A stretch of DNA of 64,000 nucleotides from Advenella kashmirensis WT001 (GTDB taxonomy: Bacteria > Pseudomonadota > Gammaproteobacteria > Burkholderiales > Burkholderiaceae_B): the NCBI RefSeq assembly GCF_000219915.2, contig NC_017964.1:2976001-3040000 (forward strand), given 5' to 3'. The position numbers were made by a program, and so were the translations under genes. Under the pieces are notes generated by a model. The model ran no database searches, was not told where the DNA came from, and saw nothing but the letters and a program-made list of their open reading frames with translations. Shown piece after piece: positions 20,935-31,387 of this stretch. Each line of letters opens with the position of its first letter. The first letter of the stretch is position 1.

Positions 20935-21426
20935 ATGGGTCTGATCGCCCTTTGCGCGACGCTGGGCGCTTGCGCCACCTATCGGGACGTGCCGCCCAAT
21001 TCGCCCAAAGCGGTCGTTCTGGAAACCATGGGATCGCCCAATTTCACCTGCCCCATGGCTGATGGCGGCACCCGGGCCATCTGGACCCGGCAACCCAACG
21101 GTCAATATGCGTATGGCACGCGCTTCAATAGCGCAGGCATCGCCGACCGGGTGGAATCCATTTTGACCGATGAGAATTTTCGCAAACTGGACAAGGGAGT
21201 ATGGACGCCCCAGGACGTCACCTGCGAGTTCGGCCCGCCTGCCAAGGTAACCCGTGTGGGACTGGGTGAGAAAAATGAAGTGGTCTGGGAATATCGTTAC
21301 AAACAGGCCAACGCCTGGAACTCACTGATGTATGTGTATCTGGGCCGTGACGGTCAGCAGGTCACACATCATCACCCCGGCCCCGATCCCGCCTATGACT
21401 ATGAATTTGAAATCATGGGCTTTTAA
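20935..21426 (+). CDS. small outer-membrane-type lipoprotein
   Basis: This is about 163 residues. The N-terminus MGLIALCATLGAC is a short lipoprotein signal with lipobox LGAC, so the mature protein would start at Cys13 and be lipid-anchored. The body includes PKAVVLETMGSPNFTCPMAD, then GTRAIWTRQPNGQYAYGTRF and EFGPPAKVTRVGLGEKNEVVWEYRY. The two GSP/GPP segments resemble the repeated half-motif of SmpA/OmlA (BamE-like) lipoproteins, a loose likeness only. An ATG at 20815 in the same frame would add 40 residues before the signal, which is unusually long for a lipoprotein. Confidence 0.75.
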   Translation: MGLIALCATLGACATYRDVPPNSPKAVVLETMGSPNFTCPMADGGTRAIWTRQPNGQYAYGTRFNSAGIADRVESILTDENFRKLDKGVWTPQDVTCEFGPPAKVTRVGLGEKNEVVWEYRYKQANAWNSLMYVYLGRDGQQVTHHHPGPDPAYDYEFEIMGF

Positions 21427-21455
21427 GAACGTGCCGGGTCGCGGCGCGTTCCTGC

Positions 21456-22382
21456 TCAGTCTTTTTTGAACCAGTCTTTGGGTTTGCTTTGCTCCGATGA
21501 ATCCGCAATATGCGGTTCATTGCGCGCAGGCGATTGCGACCGGTCAGCCTGACCCGCATCAATCGGCTTGTGGGGCGTTGACGTGCCCTCTGCCTTAGCG
21601 CCCGCGACCTCTGCCGCTTCTGCTTCCCTGCTCTCGCGACGGCTATCGTGCAACTGCTGCGCACGACGCCAGCGCCAATACCACACGATCCAACCCGATA
21701 ACCCATACACAATAAACAACAGGAAAAGCACAATGGGTGGATCAGACGATACAAAGGCAAAGATAAGCACCAGCACCAGCATGATGTTTTGCGGCGACAG
21801 TTTTTTCTCCAGCGCCAGAGACTTGCCGCTGAAAAACGGTGCATTTGAAATCATGCTGATGCCTGCGTATACCGTTAGCACAAAGGCCAGCCAGGCCAGC
21901 GACTCATAGTCTGGGATGCGATTATCGACCGACAGCCAGACAAAACCAGCTACCAGCGCCGCTGCGGCCGGACTGGGCAAGCCCTGGAAGAAGCGACTGT
22001 CGACCACACCGATATTGGTATTGAAACGCGCCAGGCGCAACGCCGCACCAGCCACGTATATGAAGGCAGCAATCCAACCCCAGCGTCCCAGCGCCTGCAA
22101 CTGGTATTCATACATCACCAGCGCCGGTGCAATACCAAAAGAGACCATGTCGGACATGGAATCGTATTGCTCGCCAAAAGCCGACTGGGTATTGGTCAGC
22201 CGTGCCACGCGACCGTCCATCGCATCGAGCACCATCGCGACAAAAATGGCGATGGCGGCCACCTCGAAGCGTCCGCTCATGGCTTGCACTACGGCATAAA
22301 AGCCGGCGAACAGATTGGCCGTCGTGAATGCATTAGGCAGCAGGTAAATCGCGCTGCGCGGGCGTGGCAGATTTTCGTTCAT
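21456..22382 (-). CDS. pssA: CDP-diacylglycerol--serine O-phosphatidyltransferase
   Basis: This 308-residue polytopic membrane enzyme forms phosphatidylserine from CDP-diacylglycerol and serine. The CDP-alcohol phosphotransferase motif is complete near residues 53-78: DAMDGRVAR, eight residues, G, three, D, three, D. Six or so hydrophobic helices follow. The last ~70 residues are a hydrophilic, Ala/Glu/Ser-rich tail not typical of the core family. The start overlaps the end of psd by 4 bases, so translation is coupled and the two successive steps to phosphatidylethanolamine are co-expressed. Confidence 0.93.
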   Translation of the reverse strand: MNENLPRPRSAIYLLPNAFTTANLFAGFYAVVQAMSGRFEVAAIAIFVAMVLDAMDGRVARLTNTQSAFGEQYDSMSDMVSFGIAPALVMYEYQLQALGRWGWIAAFIYVAGAALRLARFNTNIGVVDSRFFQGLPSPAAAALVAGFVWLSVDNRIPDYESLAWLAFVLTVYAGISMISNAPFFSGKSLALEKKLSPQNIMLVLVLIFAFVSSDPPIVLFLLFIVYGLSGWIVWYWRWRRAQQLHDSRRESREAEAAEVAGAKAEGTSTPHKPIDAGQADRSQSPARNEPHIADSSEQSKPKDWFKKD

Positions 22383-23062
22383 AACGGATCGCTTTGATTG
22401 ACCGGTGTACCGGGTTCGGGCAAATCAGCCAGTGCTGTGGACGTAGCCGACACCTTATCGCCAATGGCTACCCTGGGCCGGGAAGCCGGCGGCAAATAGA
22501 CGTCGACACGGGAGCCGAAACGAATGAATCCATAGCGCTCGCCAGCCCGCCGGCTATCGCCCGGCTTGACATAGCACAGAATACGGCGCGCCACCAGGCC
22601 GGCAACCTGTACAACCGTTACCTGCTCGCCAGAATCCAGCGCGATATGGACTGCGTTTCTTTCGTTTTCGACCGATGCCTTGTCCAGCGCTGCATTGACA
22701 AACGAACCAGGATAATACTGGACCTGGGTTACGCGCCCGCTGACCGGGAAGCGGTTGGAGTGAACATTGAAGACATTCATGAACACGCTGATCTTCAGGG
22801 CCTGCTGTTGAGTATAGGGGTCGGTGGTTTTGTCTACCGACACAATGCGCCCGTCAGCCGGTGACAGCACCACACGTTCGCCATCGGGAGCCTGGCGTTG
22901 CGGATCACGAAAAAACTGAATCACAAAAATGGCCAGCAACCAGAAGATCAGCCCCGCAGCAACGGACCACCATGATACCAGCAGCGCCAGAATAACGGAG
23001 CCGGCGATGAAGGGCCAGCCCTCTCGGGCCAGAATAGGATGCGGGTAGGAGGGTTTATACAT
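22379..23062 (-). CDS. psd: phosphatidylserine decarboxylase proenzyme
   Basis: This 227-residue short-form (archaeal-type related) proenzyme decarboxylates phosphatidylserine to phosphatidylethanolamine. Two N-terminal hydrophobic stretches anchor it. Conserved parts are [13 protein letters not shown] near residue 68, [18 protein letters not shown] near 94, and [11 protein letters not shown] near 181. The Ser of that last GS pair is the self-cleavage site that becomes the pyruvoyl group. It is first of the psd-pssA pair. Confidence 0.95.
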   Translation of the reverse strand: MYKPSYPHPILAREGWPFIAGSVILALLVSWWSVAAGLIFWLLAIFVIQFFRDPQRQAPDGERVVLSPADGRIVSVDKTTDPYTQQQALKISVFMNVFNVHSNRFPVSGRVTQVQYYPGSFVNAALDKASVENERNAVHIALDSGEQVTVVQVAGLVARRILCYVKPGDSRRAGERYGFIRFGSRVDVYLPPASRPRVAIGDKVSATSTALADLPEPGTPVNQSDPL

Positions 23063-23656
23063 GCAATTGAAACCAGCTGATTAAAACGTCATTTTAGTCG
23101 TAAACACCTGCAGCGGCGAAGGGGGATACACCAAAAGTGTAATTTTTGTATTACACCGCGCATTTTCATGCCGGCAGGCACCATGCGCGCTATGCCAGAG
23201 ACGTTCGGTCAGGGAGGTATAACACGGCGTGCTCACCACTCCTAGAAATCCGCTACGCTAACCGCAAGGCATCTGAACCGGCATTACCCGGCATTGCCCT
23301 GCCAGCCCACACAGGCCCGGGCGTGTGCGGATGCAATACAAATGTGATAGTCTCACTTGCGGCAAGCAAATTATTTCGCATCCGCAAAAAAATCATTCCA
23401 GCCTCCCTCATACTGGCATTCACCGACAAACCGCACCGATTTTGCACATCGGCAAAATCGCTTTGGTGCATCGCAATGCCGCCATAATGCAATATGTATC
23501 CATATGTATATTTTGTTTTAAAGTACATTAAAATCCATTAAAAATAGAACTGCGGTTTTAGTCCAAAAGACAGTTCGTCAAAAATTAGGGTAAAACCTGA
23601 ACCCTAAGCATGAGCATTTCGTTCATACTAGCAACACCGTTATAAAGGAGTTTTCC
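23063..23656. other. long divergent intergenic region psd / gltI
   Basis: This is 594 bases with no convincing gene. It must hold promoters for psd (left) and the glt operon (right). The last ~150 bases are AT-rich (repeats of ATTAAAA around 23525-23545) and end with the AAAGGAG ribosome-binding site at 23645-23651. Room exists for a small RNA, but none is recognised. Confidence 0.5.
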
Positions 23657-24547
23657 ATGAAGTTATCAAGTCTCGTGCTTGCTGCACTTATTTCTTCAAT
23701 TGGTTTGTCCGCCCACGCCGAAGGCCGTCTGGACAAAATCAAAAGTACAAAAACAATTTCTCTGGGTCATCGTGACTCCTCTATACCCTTTTCCTACCTG
23801 GACGGTGGAAAGCCAGTTGGATACTCCAAGGAAATTTGCGACGGCATCGTCAAGGCGCTGGAAAAACAGCTCGGTACAGAACTCACTGTCAAACAGGTAC
23901 CTGTGACCTCGGCCAGCCGAATTCCCCTGATCATGAACGGTACGATCGACCTGGCTTGCGGCTCTGCAACCAATAATGCGGAACGCCAGAAGCAGGTTAG
24001 TTTTGCACCGACCACATTTGTGACCGCTACCCGCTTCGTCTCGGCCAAGGCCGACAATATCAAGGATGTCGCCGGCTTCAAAGGCCAGACCGTGACGTCC
24101 ACCGCCGGCACCAGCAATATCAAATGGCTCGCCGCTACCAATGCCAAGGAAAACCTGGGCATGAACATTATTCCTTCGAAAGATCACGCAGGTGCTTTCC
24201 TGACCGTTCAGGCTGGCCGTGCCAAAGCGTTCTTCATGGATGATGTACTGCTGGCCAGCCTGGTTGCCAACTCTGAAGATCCTGAAAAATGGGTCGTTAG
24301 CGACAAAGCACTCACGACCGAGCCTTATGCGATCATCCAGCCCAAAAACGATCCCGAGTTCAAGAAAGCCGTGGATGACGCAGTGATCGCCATGATCAAA
24401 AGCGGCGAAATCGAAAGGCTCTACAAGAAATGGTTTGAAAGTCCCATTCCTCCGAAAAACATCAATATGAATCTGCCTATGTCGGAAGCACTGAAAAAAG
24501 CGCTGGCCAACCCAACAGATTCACCAGATCCGGCAACATATCAATAA
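23657..24547 (+). CDS. gltI: glutamate/aspartate-type ABC transporter substrate-binding protein
   Basis: This 296-residue periplasmic binding protein has a signal peptide (MKLSSLVLAALISSIGLSAHA, cleaved after about residue 22). The mature start GRLDKIKSTKTISLGHRDSS and the phrase SIPFSYLDGGKPVGYSKEIC mark the GltI family, as do GTIDLACGSATNN and the C-terminal KWFESPIPPKNINMN. It opens a four-gene operon with two permeases and an ATPase. The hairpin after its stop suggests more receptor than permease is made. Aspartate/glutamate specificity is inferred from family. Confidence 0.93.
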   Translation: MKLSSLVLAALISSIGLSAHAEGRLDKIKSTKTISLGHRDSSIPFSYLDGGKPVGYSKEICDGIVKALEKQLGTELTVKQVPVTSASRIPLIMNGTIDLACGSATNNAERQKQVSFAPTTFVTATRFVSAKADNIKDVAGFKGQTVTSTAGTSNIKWLAATNAKENLGMNIIPSKDHAGAFLTVQAGRAKAFFMDDVLLASLVANSEDPEKWVVSDKALTTEPYAIIQPKNDPEFKKAVDDAVIAMIKSGEIERLYKKWFESPIPPKNINMNLPMSEALKKALANPTDSPDPATYQ

Positions 24548-24563
24548 ACCGGCCTCTGTCGGA

Positions 24564-24604
24564 CGGCACAAAACACAGCGAAAGCGGGTTTTGTGCCGTT
24601 TTTT
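24564..24604 (+). terminator. attenuator-like terminator between gltI and gltJ
   Basis: The 11-bp perfect stem CGGCACAAAAC/GTTTTGTGCCG (24564-24574 and 24588-24598) is followed by a T-run. Placed inside the operon it should cut read-through, lowering permease relative to binding protein. That is common for binding-protein-dependent transporters. Confidence 0.8.
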
Positions 24605-24630
24605 GTTTTCTATAAATAGCGTTTCAAATT

Positions 24631-25395
24631 ATGTCAATCTCCACATTATTTTGTGACCCGGCCAATATCGATAACGCGTCCCTATTCTGCCAGTTATCCC
24701 CTAGCGGGAATACCTATCTGGAGGCATTCGTTTCAGCCGTCGGCTGGACACTGCAGTTGTCTGCAATTGCATGGGTGCTCGCATTTATCATGGGCGTCGC
24801 GGTGGGTATCGGTCTGACCAGTCAAAATCGGCTGGTGTCCAGAATCTGTTCGGGCTACGTCGAGCTGTTCAGGAATATTCCCCTGCTGGTGCAATTGTTC
24901 CTCTGGTACTATGTGATCCCGCAAGTGCTGCCAGAGCAAATAGGCAAAGCCATCATCAGCATGCAGTATCCGTATTCGGTCTTCTGGCCAGCGGTATTGT
25001 GCCTGGGTCTGTTTACTTCATCACGGATTGCCATCCAGTTGTCATCGGGCATTCGTTCTCTGCCGCGCGGACAATCGATGGCGGCAACGGCGCTTGGCCT
25101 GACGCGGTTTCAGATGTACAAGTATGTGTTATTGCCCATGGCAATGCGCATCATTACCCCGCCACTGACCTCTGAAATGCTCAACCTGCTAAAAAACTCT
25201 TCGGTTGCCTACACCATCGGCTTGCTGGAGATTACCGGCGCTGCCGCGTCCATGCAGGAATCCACATTCCAGACGTTCCCGTCATACCTGGCCGCAACCG
25301 CCCTGTATGTCATCATCAACTTATTGATTCTGGTAATCATGTCGGCCGTTGAACGTTTCTTCAGTGTTCCTGGCTTTATTTCAGGGAAAGGGTAG
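24631..25395 (+). CDS. gltJ: amino-acid ABC transporter permease (GltJ-like)
   Basis: This 254-residue inner-membrane permease of the HisM/GltJ group has five or so transmembrane helices. The coupling (EAA) loop reads SSRIAIQLSSGIRSLPRGQS followed by AATALGLTRFQMYKYVLLP, residues about 130-170. It pairs with the second permease, which starts 6 bases after its stop. Together they form the channel for the gltI receptor and GltL ATPase. Confidence 0.9.
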   Translation: MSISTLFCDPANIDNASLFCQLSPSGNTYLEAFVSAVGWTLQLSAIAWVLAFIMGVAVGIGLTSQNRLVSRICSGYVELFRNIPLLVQLFLWYYVIPQVLPEQIGKAIISMQYPYSVFWPAVLCLGLFTSSRIAIQLSSGIRSLPRGQSMAATALGLTRFQMYKYVLLPMAMRIITPPLTSEMLNLLKNSSVAYTIGLLEITGAAASMQESTFQTFPSYLAATALYVIINLLILVIMSAVERFFSVPGFISGKG

Positions 25396-25401
25396 GAGCA
25401 C

Positions 25402-26157
25402 ATGATGAATTTTCAAGACTTACTTCTCTCTGCTTCATCGGTCAGCATCGCCGCCTTTGACTGGGGCGTCATCCAGCAAGCCGCGCCCGCGCTGTTAAAG
25501 GAGGGCCTGGTCTTCACACTGAAGCTGACGGTTTACTCCACGGTCCTGGCGTTGATCTGGGGCACTATACTGGCCATGATGCGCCTGTCGTCCATCAATA
25601 TTTTCCGCTGGTTCGCGGGATCCTACGTCAACGTCATGCGTTCGCTGCCGCTGATCCTGATCCTGTTCTGGTTTTTCTTCCTGGTGCCGTATATTCTGGG
25701 CTGGTTCGACTTCATGTGGGCGACCTATATAGACGGCAATGAATCAGCCAGGATGGTATCGCGGCCGCTGAGCGGGTTTACCTGCGCACTGATTACGTTC
25801 ACGCTGTTTGAAGCCGCCTATTTCTGCGAAATCATGCGGGCCGGTATCCAGTCCATTCCGCGCGGACAGGTGGGCGCAGGCTATGCACTGGGGTTGCGTT
25901 ACTTTCAGGTAATGCGACTGATCGTGCTGCCACAGGCTTTCCGTAATATGCTGCCTGTGATTTTTACGCAAATGATTGTTCTTTTCCAGGATACGTCTCT
26001 GGTGACCGTGTTGTCACTGAATGACCTGCTGGGTATGGCGCGCATCAACGCCGACATTACCGGTCGTCCCGTTGAGCTGTACATATTCGCAGCGGCTATC
26101 TATTTTGTCATCTCTTTAGTTTGCTCTCGTCTGGTCAAAGTGTCGATCGGCGTTTGA
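25402..26157 (+). CDS. gltK: amino-acid ABC transporter permease (GltK-like)
   Basis: This is the 251-residue partner permease. Helices start near residue 30; the [20 protein letters not shown] segment and the EAA loop ([20 protein letters not shown] then [20 protein letters not shown]) are typical. [20 protein letters not shown] precedes the loop. It is tightly packed after gltJ with an AGGAGC site and 25 bases before the ATPase gene. Confidence 0.9.
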   Translation: MMNFQDLLLSASSVSIAAFDWGVIQQAAPALLKEGLVFTLKLTVYSTVLALIWGTILAMMRLSSINIFRWFAGSYVNVMRSLPLILILFWFFFLVPYILGWFDFMWATYIDGNESARMVSRPLSGFTCALITFTLFEAAYFCEIMRAGIQSIPRGQVGAGYALGLRYFQVMRLIVLPQAFRNMLPVIFTQMIVLFQDTSLVTVLSLNDLLGMARINADITGRPVELYIFAAAIYFVISLVCSRLVKVSIGV

Positions 26158-26182
26158 CGATTATTCGATAAGGTATTTCTCC

Positions 26183-26923
26183 ATGGCTATGATTGAATTT
26201 AAAAACGTTAGTAAATGGTATGGAAAATTCCAGGTGCTGACCGATTGCACAACCGAAATCAACAAAGGTGAAGTTGTGGTGGTTTGCGGCCTGGCAGGCT
26301 CAGGCAAATCCACATTGATCAAAACCGCCAACGGTCTGGAACCCTTCCAGAAAGGCGAGATTTTCTTCAACAGTGTCTCGGTAGGCAGCCCAAAAACGGA
26401 TTTGCCCAAACTGCGCTCCAAAATCGGCATGGTGTTTCAGCACTTTGAACTGTTCCCGCATCTTTCCGTCATGGAAAACCTGGCGCTGGCTCAGGTCAAG
26501 GTCCTGGATCGCTCCAAGGACGAAGCAATGGAGCGCGGTCGCAAGTTGCTGGACCGCGTAGGCCTCATTGAACATAAGGACAAGTTCCCGGGCCAGTTGT
26601 CTGGCGGACAGCAACAGCGTGTGGCCATTGCCCGTGCGCTGGCCATGGATCCAATGGCCATGCTGTTTGATGAACCTACATCGGCGCTTGACCCTGAAAT
26701 GGTCAACGAGGTGCTTGATGTGATGGTAGATTTGGCCAAGGAAGGCATGACCATGATGGTGGTGACCCACGAAATGGGTTTTGCCCGAAAGGTGGCTGAC
26801 CGCGTTATCTTCATGGATGCAGGCCAGATTGTTGAGGACTGCGACAAGGAAGAGTTCTTCGGCAACCAGGAAGCGCGCTCAGACAGGGCCAAGCATTTCC
26901 TGTCGAAAATCCTGGGGCATTAA
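26183..26923 (+). CDS. gltL: amino-acid ABC transporter ATP-binding protein (GltL-like)
   Basis: This 246-residue ATPase energises import. Walker A is GLAGSGKST (residues 36-44); the usual family form is GPSGSGKST, so two loop residues differ while the consensus GxxGxGKS/T holds. The Q-loop [13 protein letters not shown], the signature [15 protein letters not shown], Walker [16 protein letters not shown] and the switch His in [10 protein letters not shown] are all present. It is the last gene of the operon, followed by a strong terminator. Confidence 0.93.
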   Translation: MAMIEFKNVSKWYGKFQVLTDCTTEINKGEVVVVCGLAGSGKSTLIKTANGLEPFQKGEIFFNSVSVGSPKTDLPKLRSKIGMVFQHFELFPHLSVMENLALAQVKVLDRSKDEAMERGRKLLDRVGLIEHKDKFPGQLSGGQQQRVAIARALAMDPMAMLFDEPTSALDPEMVNEVLDVMVDLAKEGMTMMVVTHEMGFARKVADRVIFMDAGQIVEDCDKEEFFGNQEARSDRAKHFLSKILGH

Positions 26924-26942
26924 AACTTCCGTTTTTTCCAAT

Positions 26943-26980
26943 AAAAAAGGCTGGGCAATCTACATTGCCCGGCCTTTTTT
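26943..26980 (+). terminator. rho-independent terminator of gltIJKL
   Basis: GGCTGGGCAAT and ATTGCCCGGCC pair across the loop CTAC. The stem is flanked by A6 and T6, so it may also act on the convergent pcaF transcript. Confidence 0.92.
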
Positions 26981-27071
26981 ATTTACCGCTATCGGCATGT
27001 ACTGCTACATATGTTCAGCAATGCCGATGGGATATTCGCCCCGCCACGCTAACGCAATGGCGGAATCGGCA

Positions 27072-28273
27072 TTACACGCGCTCGATGATAACGGCGGCGC
27101 CCTGGCCGACACCAATACACATGGTGCACAAGGCATACTTGCCGCCAGTGCGCTGCAATTGATACATGGCAGTCGTGATCAGACGTGCACCTGATGCACC
27201 CAGCGGGTGACCCAGGGCAATCGCGCCACCGTTCGGGTTCACATGTGCCGCATCATCAGGCAGACCCAAGTCACGTGTTACAGCCAGCGCCTGTGCGGCA
27301 AAGGCTTCGTTCAATTCAACCACGTCCATCTGTTCAATTGTCAGGCCGGTTTTTTCCAGCACTTTACGCACGGCCGGAATTGGACCGACACCCATGATGC
27401 GTGGCGCCACGCCAGCCACAGCCATCCCCACGACGCGCGCCCTGGCGTAAGGCCATATTTCTTGACTGCTTCATCAGAGGCCAGCAGCACGGCGCAGGAA
27501 CCATCATTTACACCGGATGCATTACCCGCTGTCACGCTGCCATCGGGGCGCACAACGCCCTTGAGCTTGGCAAGTGCCTCCGGCGTCGTTGCACGCGGAT
27601 GCTCGTCCGTATCAACAACCACGGGGTCGCCTTTGCGCTGAGGCACGCTCACGGGAATAATCTCTTCCTTGAATACGCCATCGGCAATGGATTTTGCTGC
27701 GCGTTGCTGGCTGCGCAATGCAAATGCATCCTGGTCGGCACGAGAGATCTTGAAGTCGTCCGCGACGTTTTCAGCAGTCTCCGGCATAGAATCGACGCCA
27801 AACGCTGCTTTCATTTTCGGATTGATAAAACGCCAGCCGATCGTGGTATCTTCAATTTTGGCGGCCCGGGAATAAGCGGATTCGGCTTTGCCCATGACAA
27901 ACGGCGCACGTGACATACTTTCTACGCCGCCGGCAATCATCAGATCGACTTCGCCCGATTTGATGGCGCGCGCTGCCGTACCTACGGCATCCAGACTCGA
28001 TGCACACAGGCGATTCAATGTCGCGCCCGGGACCTGTACGTCAATCCCCGCCAGCAACAGCGCCATGCGGGCAACGTTACGATTGTCTTCACCGGCCTGG
28101 TTGGCACAACCATAGATCACGTCATCCAGTTTGCTCCAGTCGACGTTCGGATTGCGCTCCATCAATGCCTTGATCGGCAGTGCGGCCAGGTCATCGGTGC
28201 GCACGGTGGACAGACCGCCACCATAACGGCCGATAGGCGTACGGACAGCATCACAAATATAAGCGTTATTCAT
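27072..28273 (-). pseudogene. pcaF: 3-oxoadipyl-CoA thiolase (PcaF-like), frameshifted
   Basis: After adding one base this is a 400-residue thiolase, the exact PcaF length. It cleaves 3-oxoadipyl-CoA with CoA to succinyl-CoA and acetyl-CoA. Active-site pieces are NRLCASSLDA (acylated Cys, about residue 90), [18 protein letters not shown] (His) and [12 protein letters not shown] (second Cys). The start MNNAYICDAVRTPIGRYGG is characteristic of PcaF. The frame changes at GCGCGCGTCG near 27435; GCGCGCCGTCG restores [19 protein letters not shown]. It is the last of a pcaI-pcaJ-pcaF run on the minus strand. Confidence 0.9.
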
Positions 28274-28321
28274 ACATTTCCTCTGTGTTATTTCATTCTG
28301 ATATTAATATCGATCGGATAC

Positions 28322-28963
28322 TCAGGCGAAAATCAGTTTCGCGCCAGTGAGCGACTGCAACTGTTCATCTGTGATATCAACGAGTTTTTCCACCACGGTC
28401 ATACCCGCCGGTGTCACTTCCAGGACGGCGATATCGGTGTAGACCCGACTGACCACACCCAAGCCCGTGACAGGCAGGGTGCACTTTTCCAGAATTTTGG
28501 GCGAGCCGTCTTTGGCATTGTGCTCCATCAGGATATACACCTTGCGGGCGCCCACAGCCAGATCCATGGCACCGCCTACTGCTGGCGGCTCGCCGGGACG
28601 GCCCAGCGACCAGTTGGCCAGATCGCCGTCGGCCGATACCTGCATTCCGCCCATAATGCACAAGTCCAGGTGCCCACCGCGCATAATGGCAAATGAATCC
28701 ACGTGGTGAAAGAATGCGCCGCCGGTCAGCAATGTGACCGGCTTTTTGCCGGCATTGATCAATTCACCGTCAATGTCCTCGCCCGTCGCAGCCGGACCCA
28801 TGCCCAAAATGCCGTTCTCGCTGTGCAGCAGAATCTCGTCTTCGGGCTTCAGGTAATTGGCGACCAGCTCGGGCATGCCGATACCGATATTGACGTAACT
28901 GCCGGGAGCGATATCTTTGGCCAGACGTTCGGCCATTTGGTTTCTGTTCAATTTATTCATCAT
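28322..28963 (-). CDS. pcaJ: 3-oxoadipate CoA-transferase subunit B
   Basis: This 213-residue beta subunit of a class I CoA transferase moves CoA from succinyl-CoA to 3-oxoadipate. The catalytic Glu is in LLHSENGILGMGP near residue 48, the family's S-E-N-G motif. GSYVNIGIGMPELVANYL near the N-terminus and GGAMDLAVGARKVYILMEH near residue 130 are also typical. It follows pcaI after 9 bases. Acetoacetate-type (ScoB/AtoA) specificity is the alternative; the adjacent pcaF favours 3-oxoadipate or adipate. Confidence 0.88.
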   Translation of the reverse strand: MMNKLNRNQMAERLAKDIAPGSYVNIGIGMPELVANYLKPEDEILLHSENGILGMGPAATGEDIDGELINAGKKPVTLLTGGAFFHHVDSFAIMRGGHLDLCIMGGMQVSADGDLANWSLGRPGEPPAVGGAMDLAVGARKVYILMEHNAKDGSPKILEKCTLPVTGLGVVSRVYTDIAVLEVTPAGMTVVEKLVDITDEQLQSLTGAKLIFA

Positions 28964-28972
28964 ATGACCTGC

Positions 28973-29651
28973 TTAGCTGGAGATGGCCGGATTGGCTACT
29001 TCGACAATCCGATTCACGAAAATACCGGGTGTGATAATCGTTTCCGGATCAAGCTGGCCCAGTTCGACTTTCTGCTTTACCTGAACGATGGTGGTTTTTG
29101 CCGCCATACACATGACCGGCCCGAAGTTGCGGGCTGCCTTGCGATAGATCAGGTTGCCCCAACGGTCGCCCTTCTCGGCCAGCACCAGCGCAAAATCGCC
29201 GTGTATCGGCTTTTCGAACACATAGTCAACGCCGTCAATATTGCGTGTTTCCTTGCCCTTGGCCAAATCCGTGCCATAGCTGGTGCGCGTATAGAATCCG
29301 CCGATCCCGGCGCCGGCAGCGTGCAGTCGTTCTGCGATCGTGCCTTGCGGCACACATTCGAGTTCGATTTTGCCGTCCTTGTACATCTCGTTAAAGACGT
29401 AGGAATGCGAAGCCTTGGGAAAGGAGCAGATCATTTTACGTACGCGGCCTGCCTTGATCAGCGCCGCCAGCCCCGTGTCATGGTTACCCGCATTATTGTT
29501 GACCACGGTCAGCTCTTTTGCGCCCTGATCGATCAGAGCATGGATCAGTTCCGTCGGGTGGCCCGCGCCACCAAACCCGCCGATAAGCACAGTGCGCCAT
29601 CAAAGACATCGCAACCGCAGCCTGTATATCGTCCATAAATTTATTGATCAT
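28973..29651 (-). pseudogene. pcaI: 3-oxoadipate CoA-transferase subunit A, two frameshifts near the 5' end
   Basis: The alpha subunit would be 226 residues. From about 29590 downward the frame is intact: LIGGFGGAGHPTELI is the CoA-binding loop, followed by NNNAGNHDTGLAALI and a C-terminal TPGIFVNRIVEV. The first ~20 codons from ATG 29651 (MINKFMDDIQAAVA) reach the body only after two added bases: G making GCGGAT, and A making GCAACTGTG, which give ADVFDGATVLIGG. Both sites are at about 29590-29610. A GTG at 29590 alone would lose the conserved N-terminal strand. It is first of the pcaIJF run. Confidence 0.85.
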
Positions 29652-29737
29652 CTGTTATACCTGTATTCTCTTTTGTCTGAATCTGTATTTGTGCCATTAC
29701 TGGTGCAAGTCATTATTTCATATTTCGCTTGTGTTAT

Positions 29738-31387
29738 TTATCCGAGCGCGCGCCACAAGACTTTTCCCGAGGATGTTTTGGGCAGCGCATCAGTGAAGAC
29801 GACGATTCGTGGCGCCTTGTACGAGGCCATTTTCTGACGACACCAATCCAGGATGTCCTGTTCCGTGACACTGCCGCGACTACCGTCGCGCAACACAACC
29901 CAGGCCTTGACGGTCTCTCCGCGTTTTTCGTCTGTCACGCCAACGACGCAGGCTTCAAGAATCGCCGGATGGGCATACATCATGGACTCCACTTCGGCTG
30001 GCCAGACCTTGAAACCCGAGGCATTGATCATGCGCTTGAGTCGGTCCACCATAAAGTAGTATCCATCTTCGTCCATGCGCGCCAGATCTCCGGTGCGCAA
30101 AAAACGCTTGTTATCAATGCTGATGAAAACCTCGGCCGTAGCCTGTTCATTGTTCCAGTAGCCCTGCATGACCTGAGGCCCGTGCACCACGATTTCACCG
30201 ACCTCACCCTGCGGCACCTCCTGCAAAGTGAGCGGGTCAATAATACGCGAATCCACATCAAAAATCGGAATCCCCAGGCATTGTCTTTTGGGATGCCGCT
30301 CCGGGTTGATGTGCGACGGCGCCATGACTTCAGACATCCCGTAGCCTTCAATGTAGGTCAGGCCAAACTCGCGTTGCAATTTCTCTGCCACCGCTTCGGG
30401 CATGGCCGCCCCGCCCCCGCTGATTCGGGCTATGCTGGACAGATCATAGGTCGACAGATCGGGCATGGCCAGCAGATCAACCACCATGGCGGCGATCAAG
30501 GCCAACCGGCCTACGCGGTGGCGCTCAATGCATTGGGCCGCCACCACACGATCCCAGCGCGTCATAATAACGATGGTCGCGCCCAGATAAATGGCGCTGT
30601 TCATGACCCCTTCCATGCCGGTAACGTGGAAAAACGGCAGCACGCCCATAAAAACCGCGTCCTGGTTTCCGCCGTCATACCATACCGCTGCAGACACGGT
30701 GTTATACATGGTGGAACAATGGGTATGAACGCAACCTTTGGGATGGCCGGTAGTGCCGGACGTATACGGCATGACAGCCATATCTGCCGGCACGGCAGAT
30801 GAGGGCGACGGGACGCGGCCGCCGGCCAGGGCGTCGCGCCAAAGCGTTACGCCATTGCCAGCCAGCGCCTGCGCAGCTTCGGCGACCACATCGGGTACGT
30901 TCTGATCCGATCCTGCCGCAGGCAGATAATCGTGATAAGCCGCCACCAGTTTGCTGGCCGGCGCGGCAGCGCCAAGCAGGGCAACCTGCTCATGCAGCTC
31001 TTGCCCATAGATAATCACGTTTGCGCCGGTATCACGAATGTAATGCTGCAGTTCGTCGGCCCGATTCATCGGATTAACGGGCACCACTACCGCATCGGCC
31101 CGCAAAATGGCATAGTAGGCAAGGACAAATTGCGGGCTGTTTTGCATATACAGCAATACCCGGTCACCCTTGCTCACACCGCAGTCGTGCTGCAGATACC
31201 CTGCAAGCGCCTGGACCTGCGCCAGCACCTGCCCATAACTGTAGCTGGCGCCGTAATAGACCAGGCAAGACTTGTGCGGATAGCGCTGTGCCGATATCTC
31301 CAGATTGGCATGCAGCGCCGTTTCCGGCACGCTTAGCGAGCGGCTGCGTCCATGGGGCCAGACGGCGGAATAATCGGGACGGTTCAT
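29738..31387 (-). CDS. acyl-CoA ligase (AMP-forming), PimA-like context
   Basis: This 549-residue ANL-superfamily ligase activates a carboxylic acid with ATP and CoA. Motifs are the P-loop [13 protein letters not shown] near residue 200, YGMSEV near 325, [19 protein letters not shown] near 420 and the C-terminal catalytic [11 protein letters not shown]ys near 540. The ATG at 31387 overlaps the thiolase stop as ATGA, so the two are translationally coupled. An upstream in-frame ATG at 31432 lies inside the thiolase gene. With a fused hydratase/dehydrogenase, a thiolase and paired dehydrogenases nearby, it matches PimA, the pimeloyl-CoA ligase of pim operons (inference). Confidence 0.87.
   Translation of the reverse strand: MNRPDYSAVWPHGRSRSLSVPETALHANLEISAQRYPHKSCLVYYGASYSYGQVLAQVQALAGYLQHDCGVSKGDRVLLYMQNSPQFVLAYYAILRADAVVVPVNPMNRADELQHYIRDTGANVIIYGQELHEQVALLGAAAPASKLVAAYHDYLPAAGSDQNVPDVVAEAAQALAGNGVTLWRDALAGGRVPSPSSAVPADMAVMPYTSGTTGHPKGCVHTHCSTMYNTVSAAVWYDGGNQDAVFMGVLPFFHVTGMEGVMNSAIYLGATIVIMTRWDRVVAAQCIERHRVGRLALIAAMVVDLLAMPDLSTYDLSSIARISGGGAAMPEAVAEKLQREFGLTYIEGYGMSEVMAPSHINPERHPKRQCLGIPIFDVDSRIIDPLTLQEVPQGEVGEIVVHGPQVMQGYWNNEQATAEVFISIDNKRFLRTGDLARMDEDGYYFMVDRLKRMINASGFKVWPAEVESMMYAHPAILEACVVGVTDEKRGETVKAWVVLRDGSRGSVTEQDILDWCRQKMASYKAPRIVVFTDALPKTSSGKVLWRALG

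Noticed and set aside
28703..29638. 311-codon open frame on the plus strand opposite pcaI/pcaJ
   Set aside because: Antisense shadow of the CoA-transferase genes; Arg/His/Gly-rich and without motifs.
29729..30802. 357-codon open frame on the plus strand opposite the acyl-CoA ligase
   Set aside because: It is the antisense shadow of the ligase gene; the minus-strand product has all ANL motifs.
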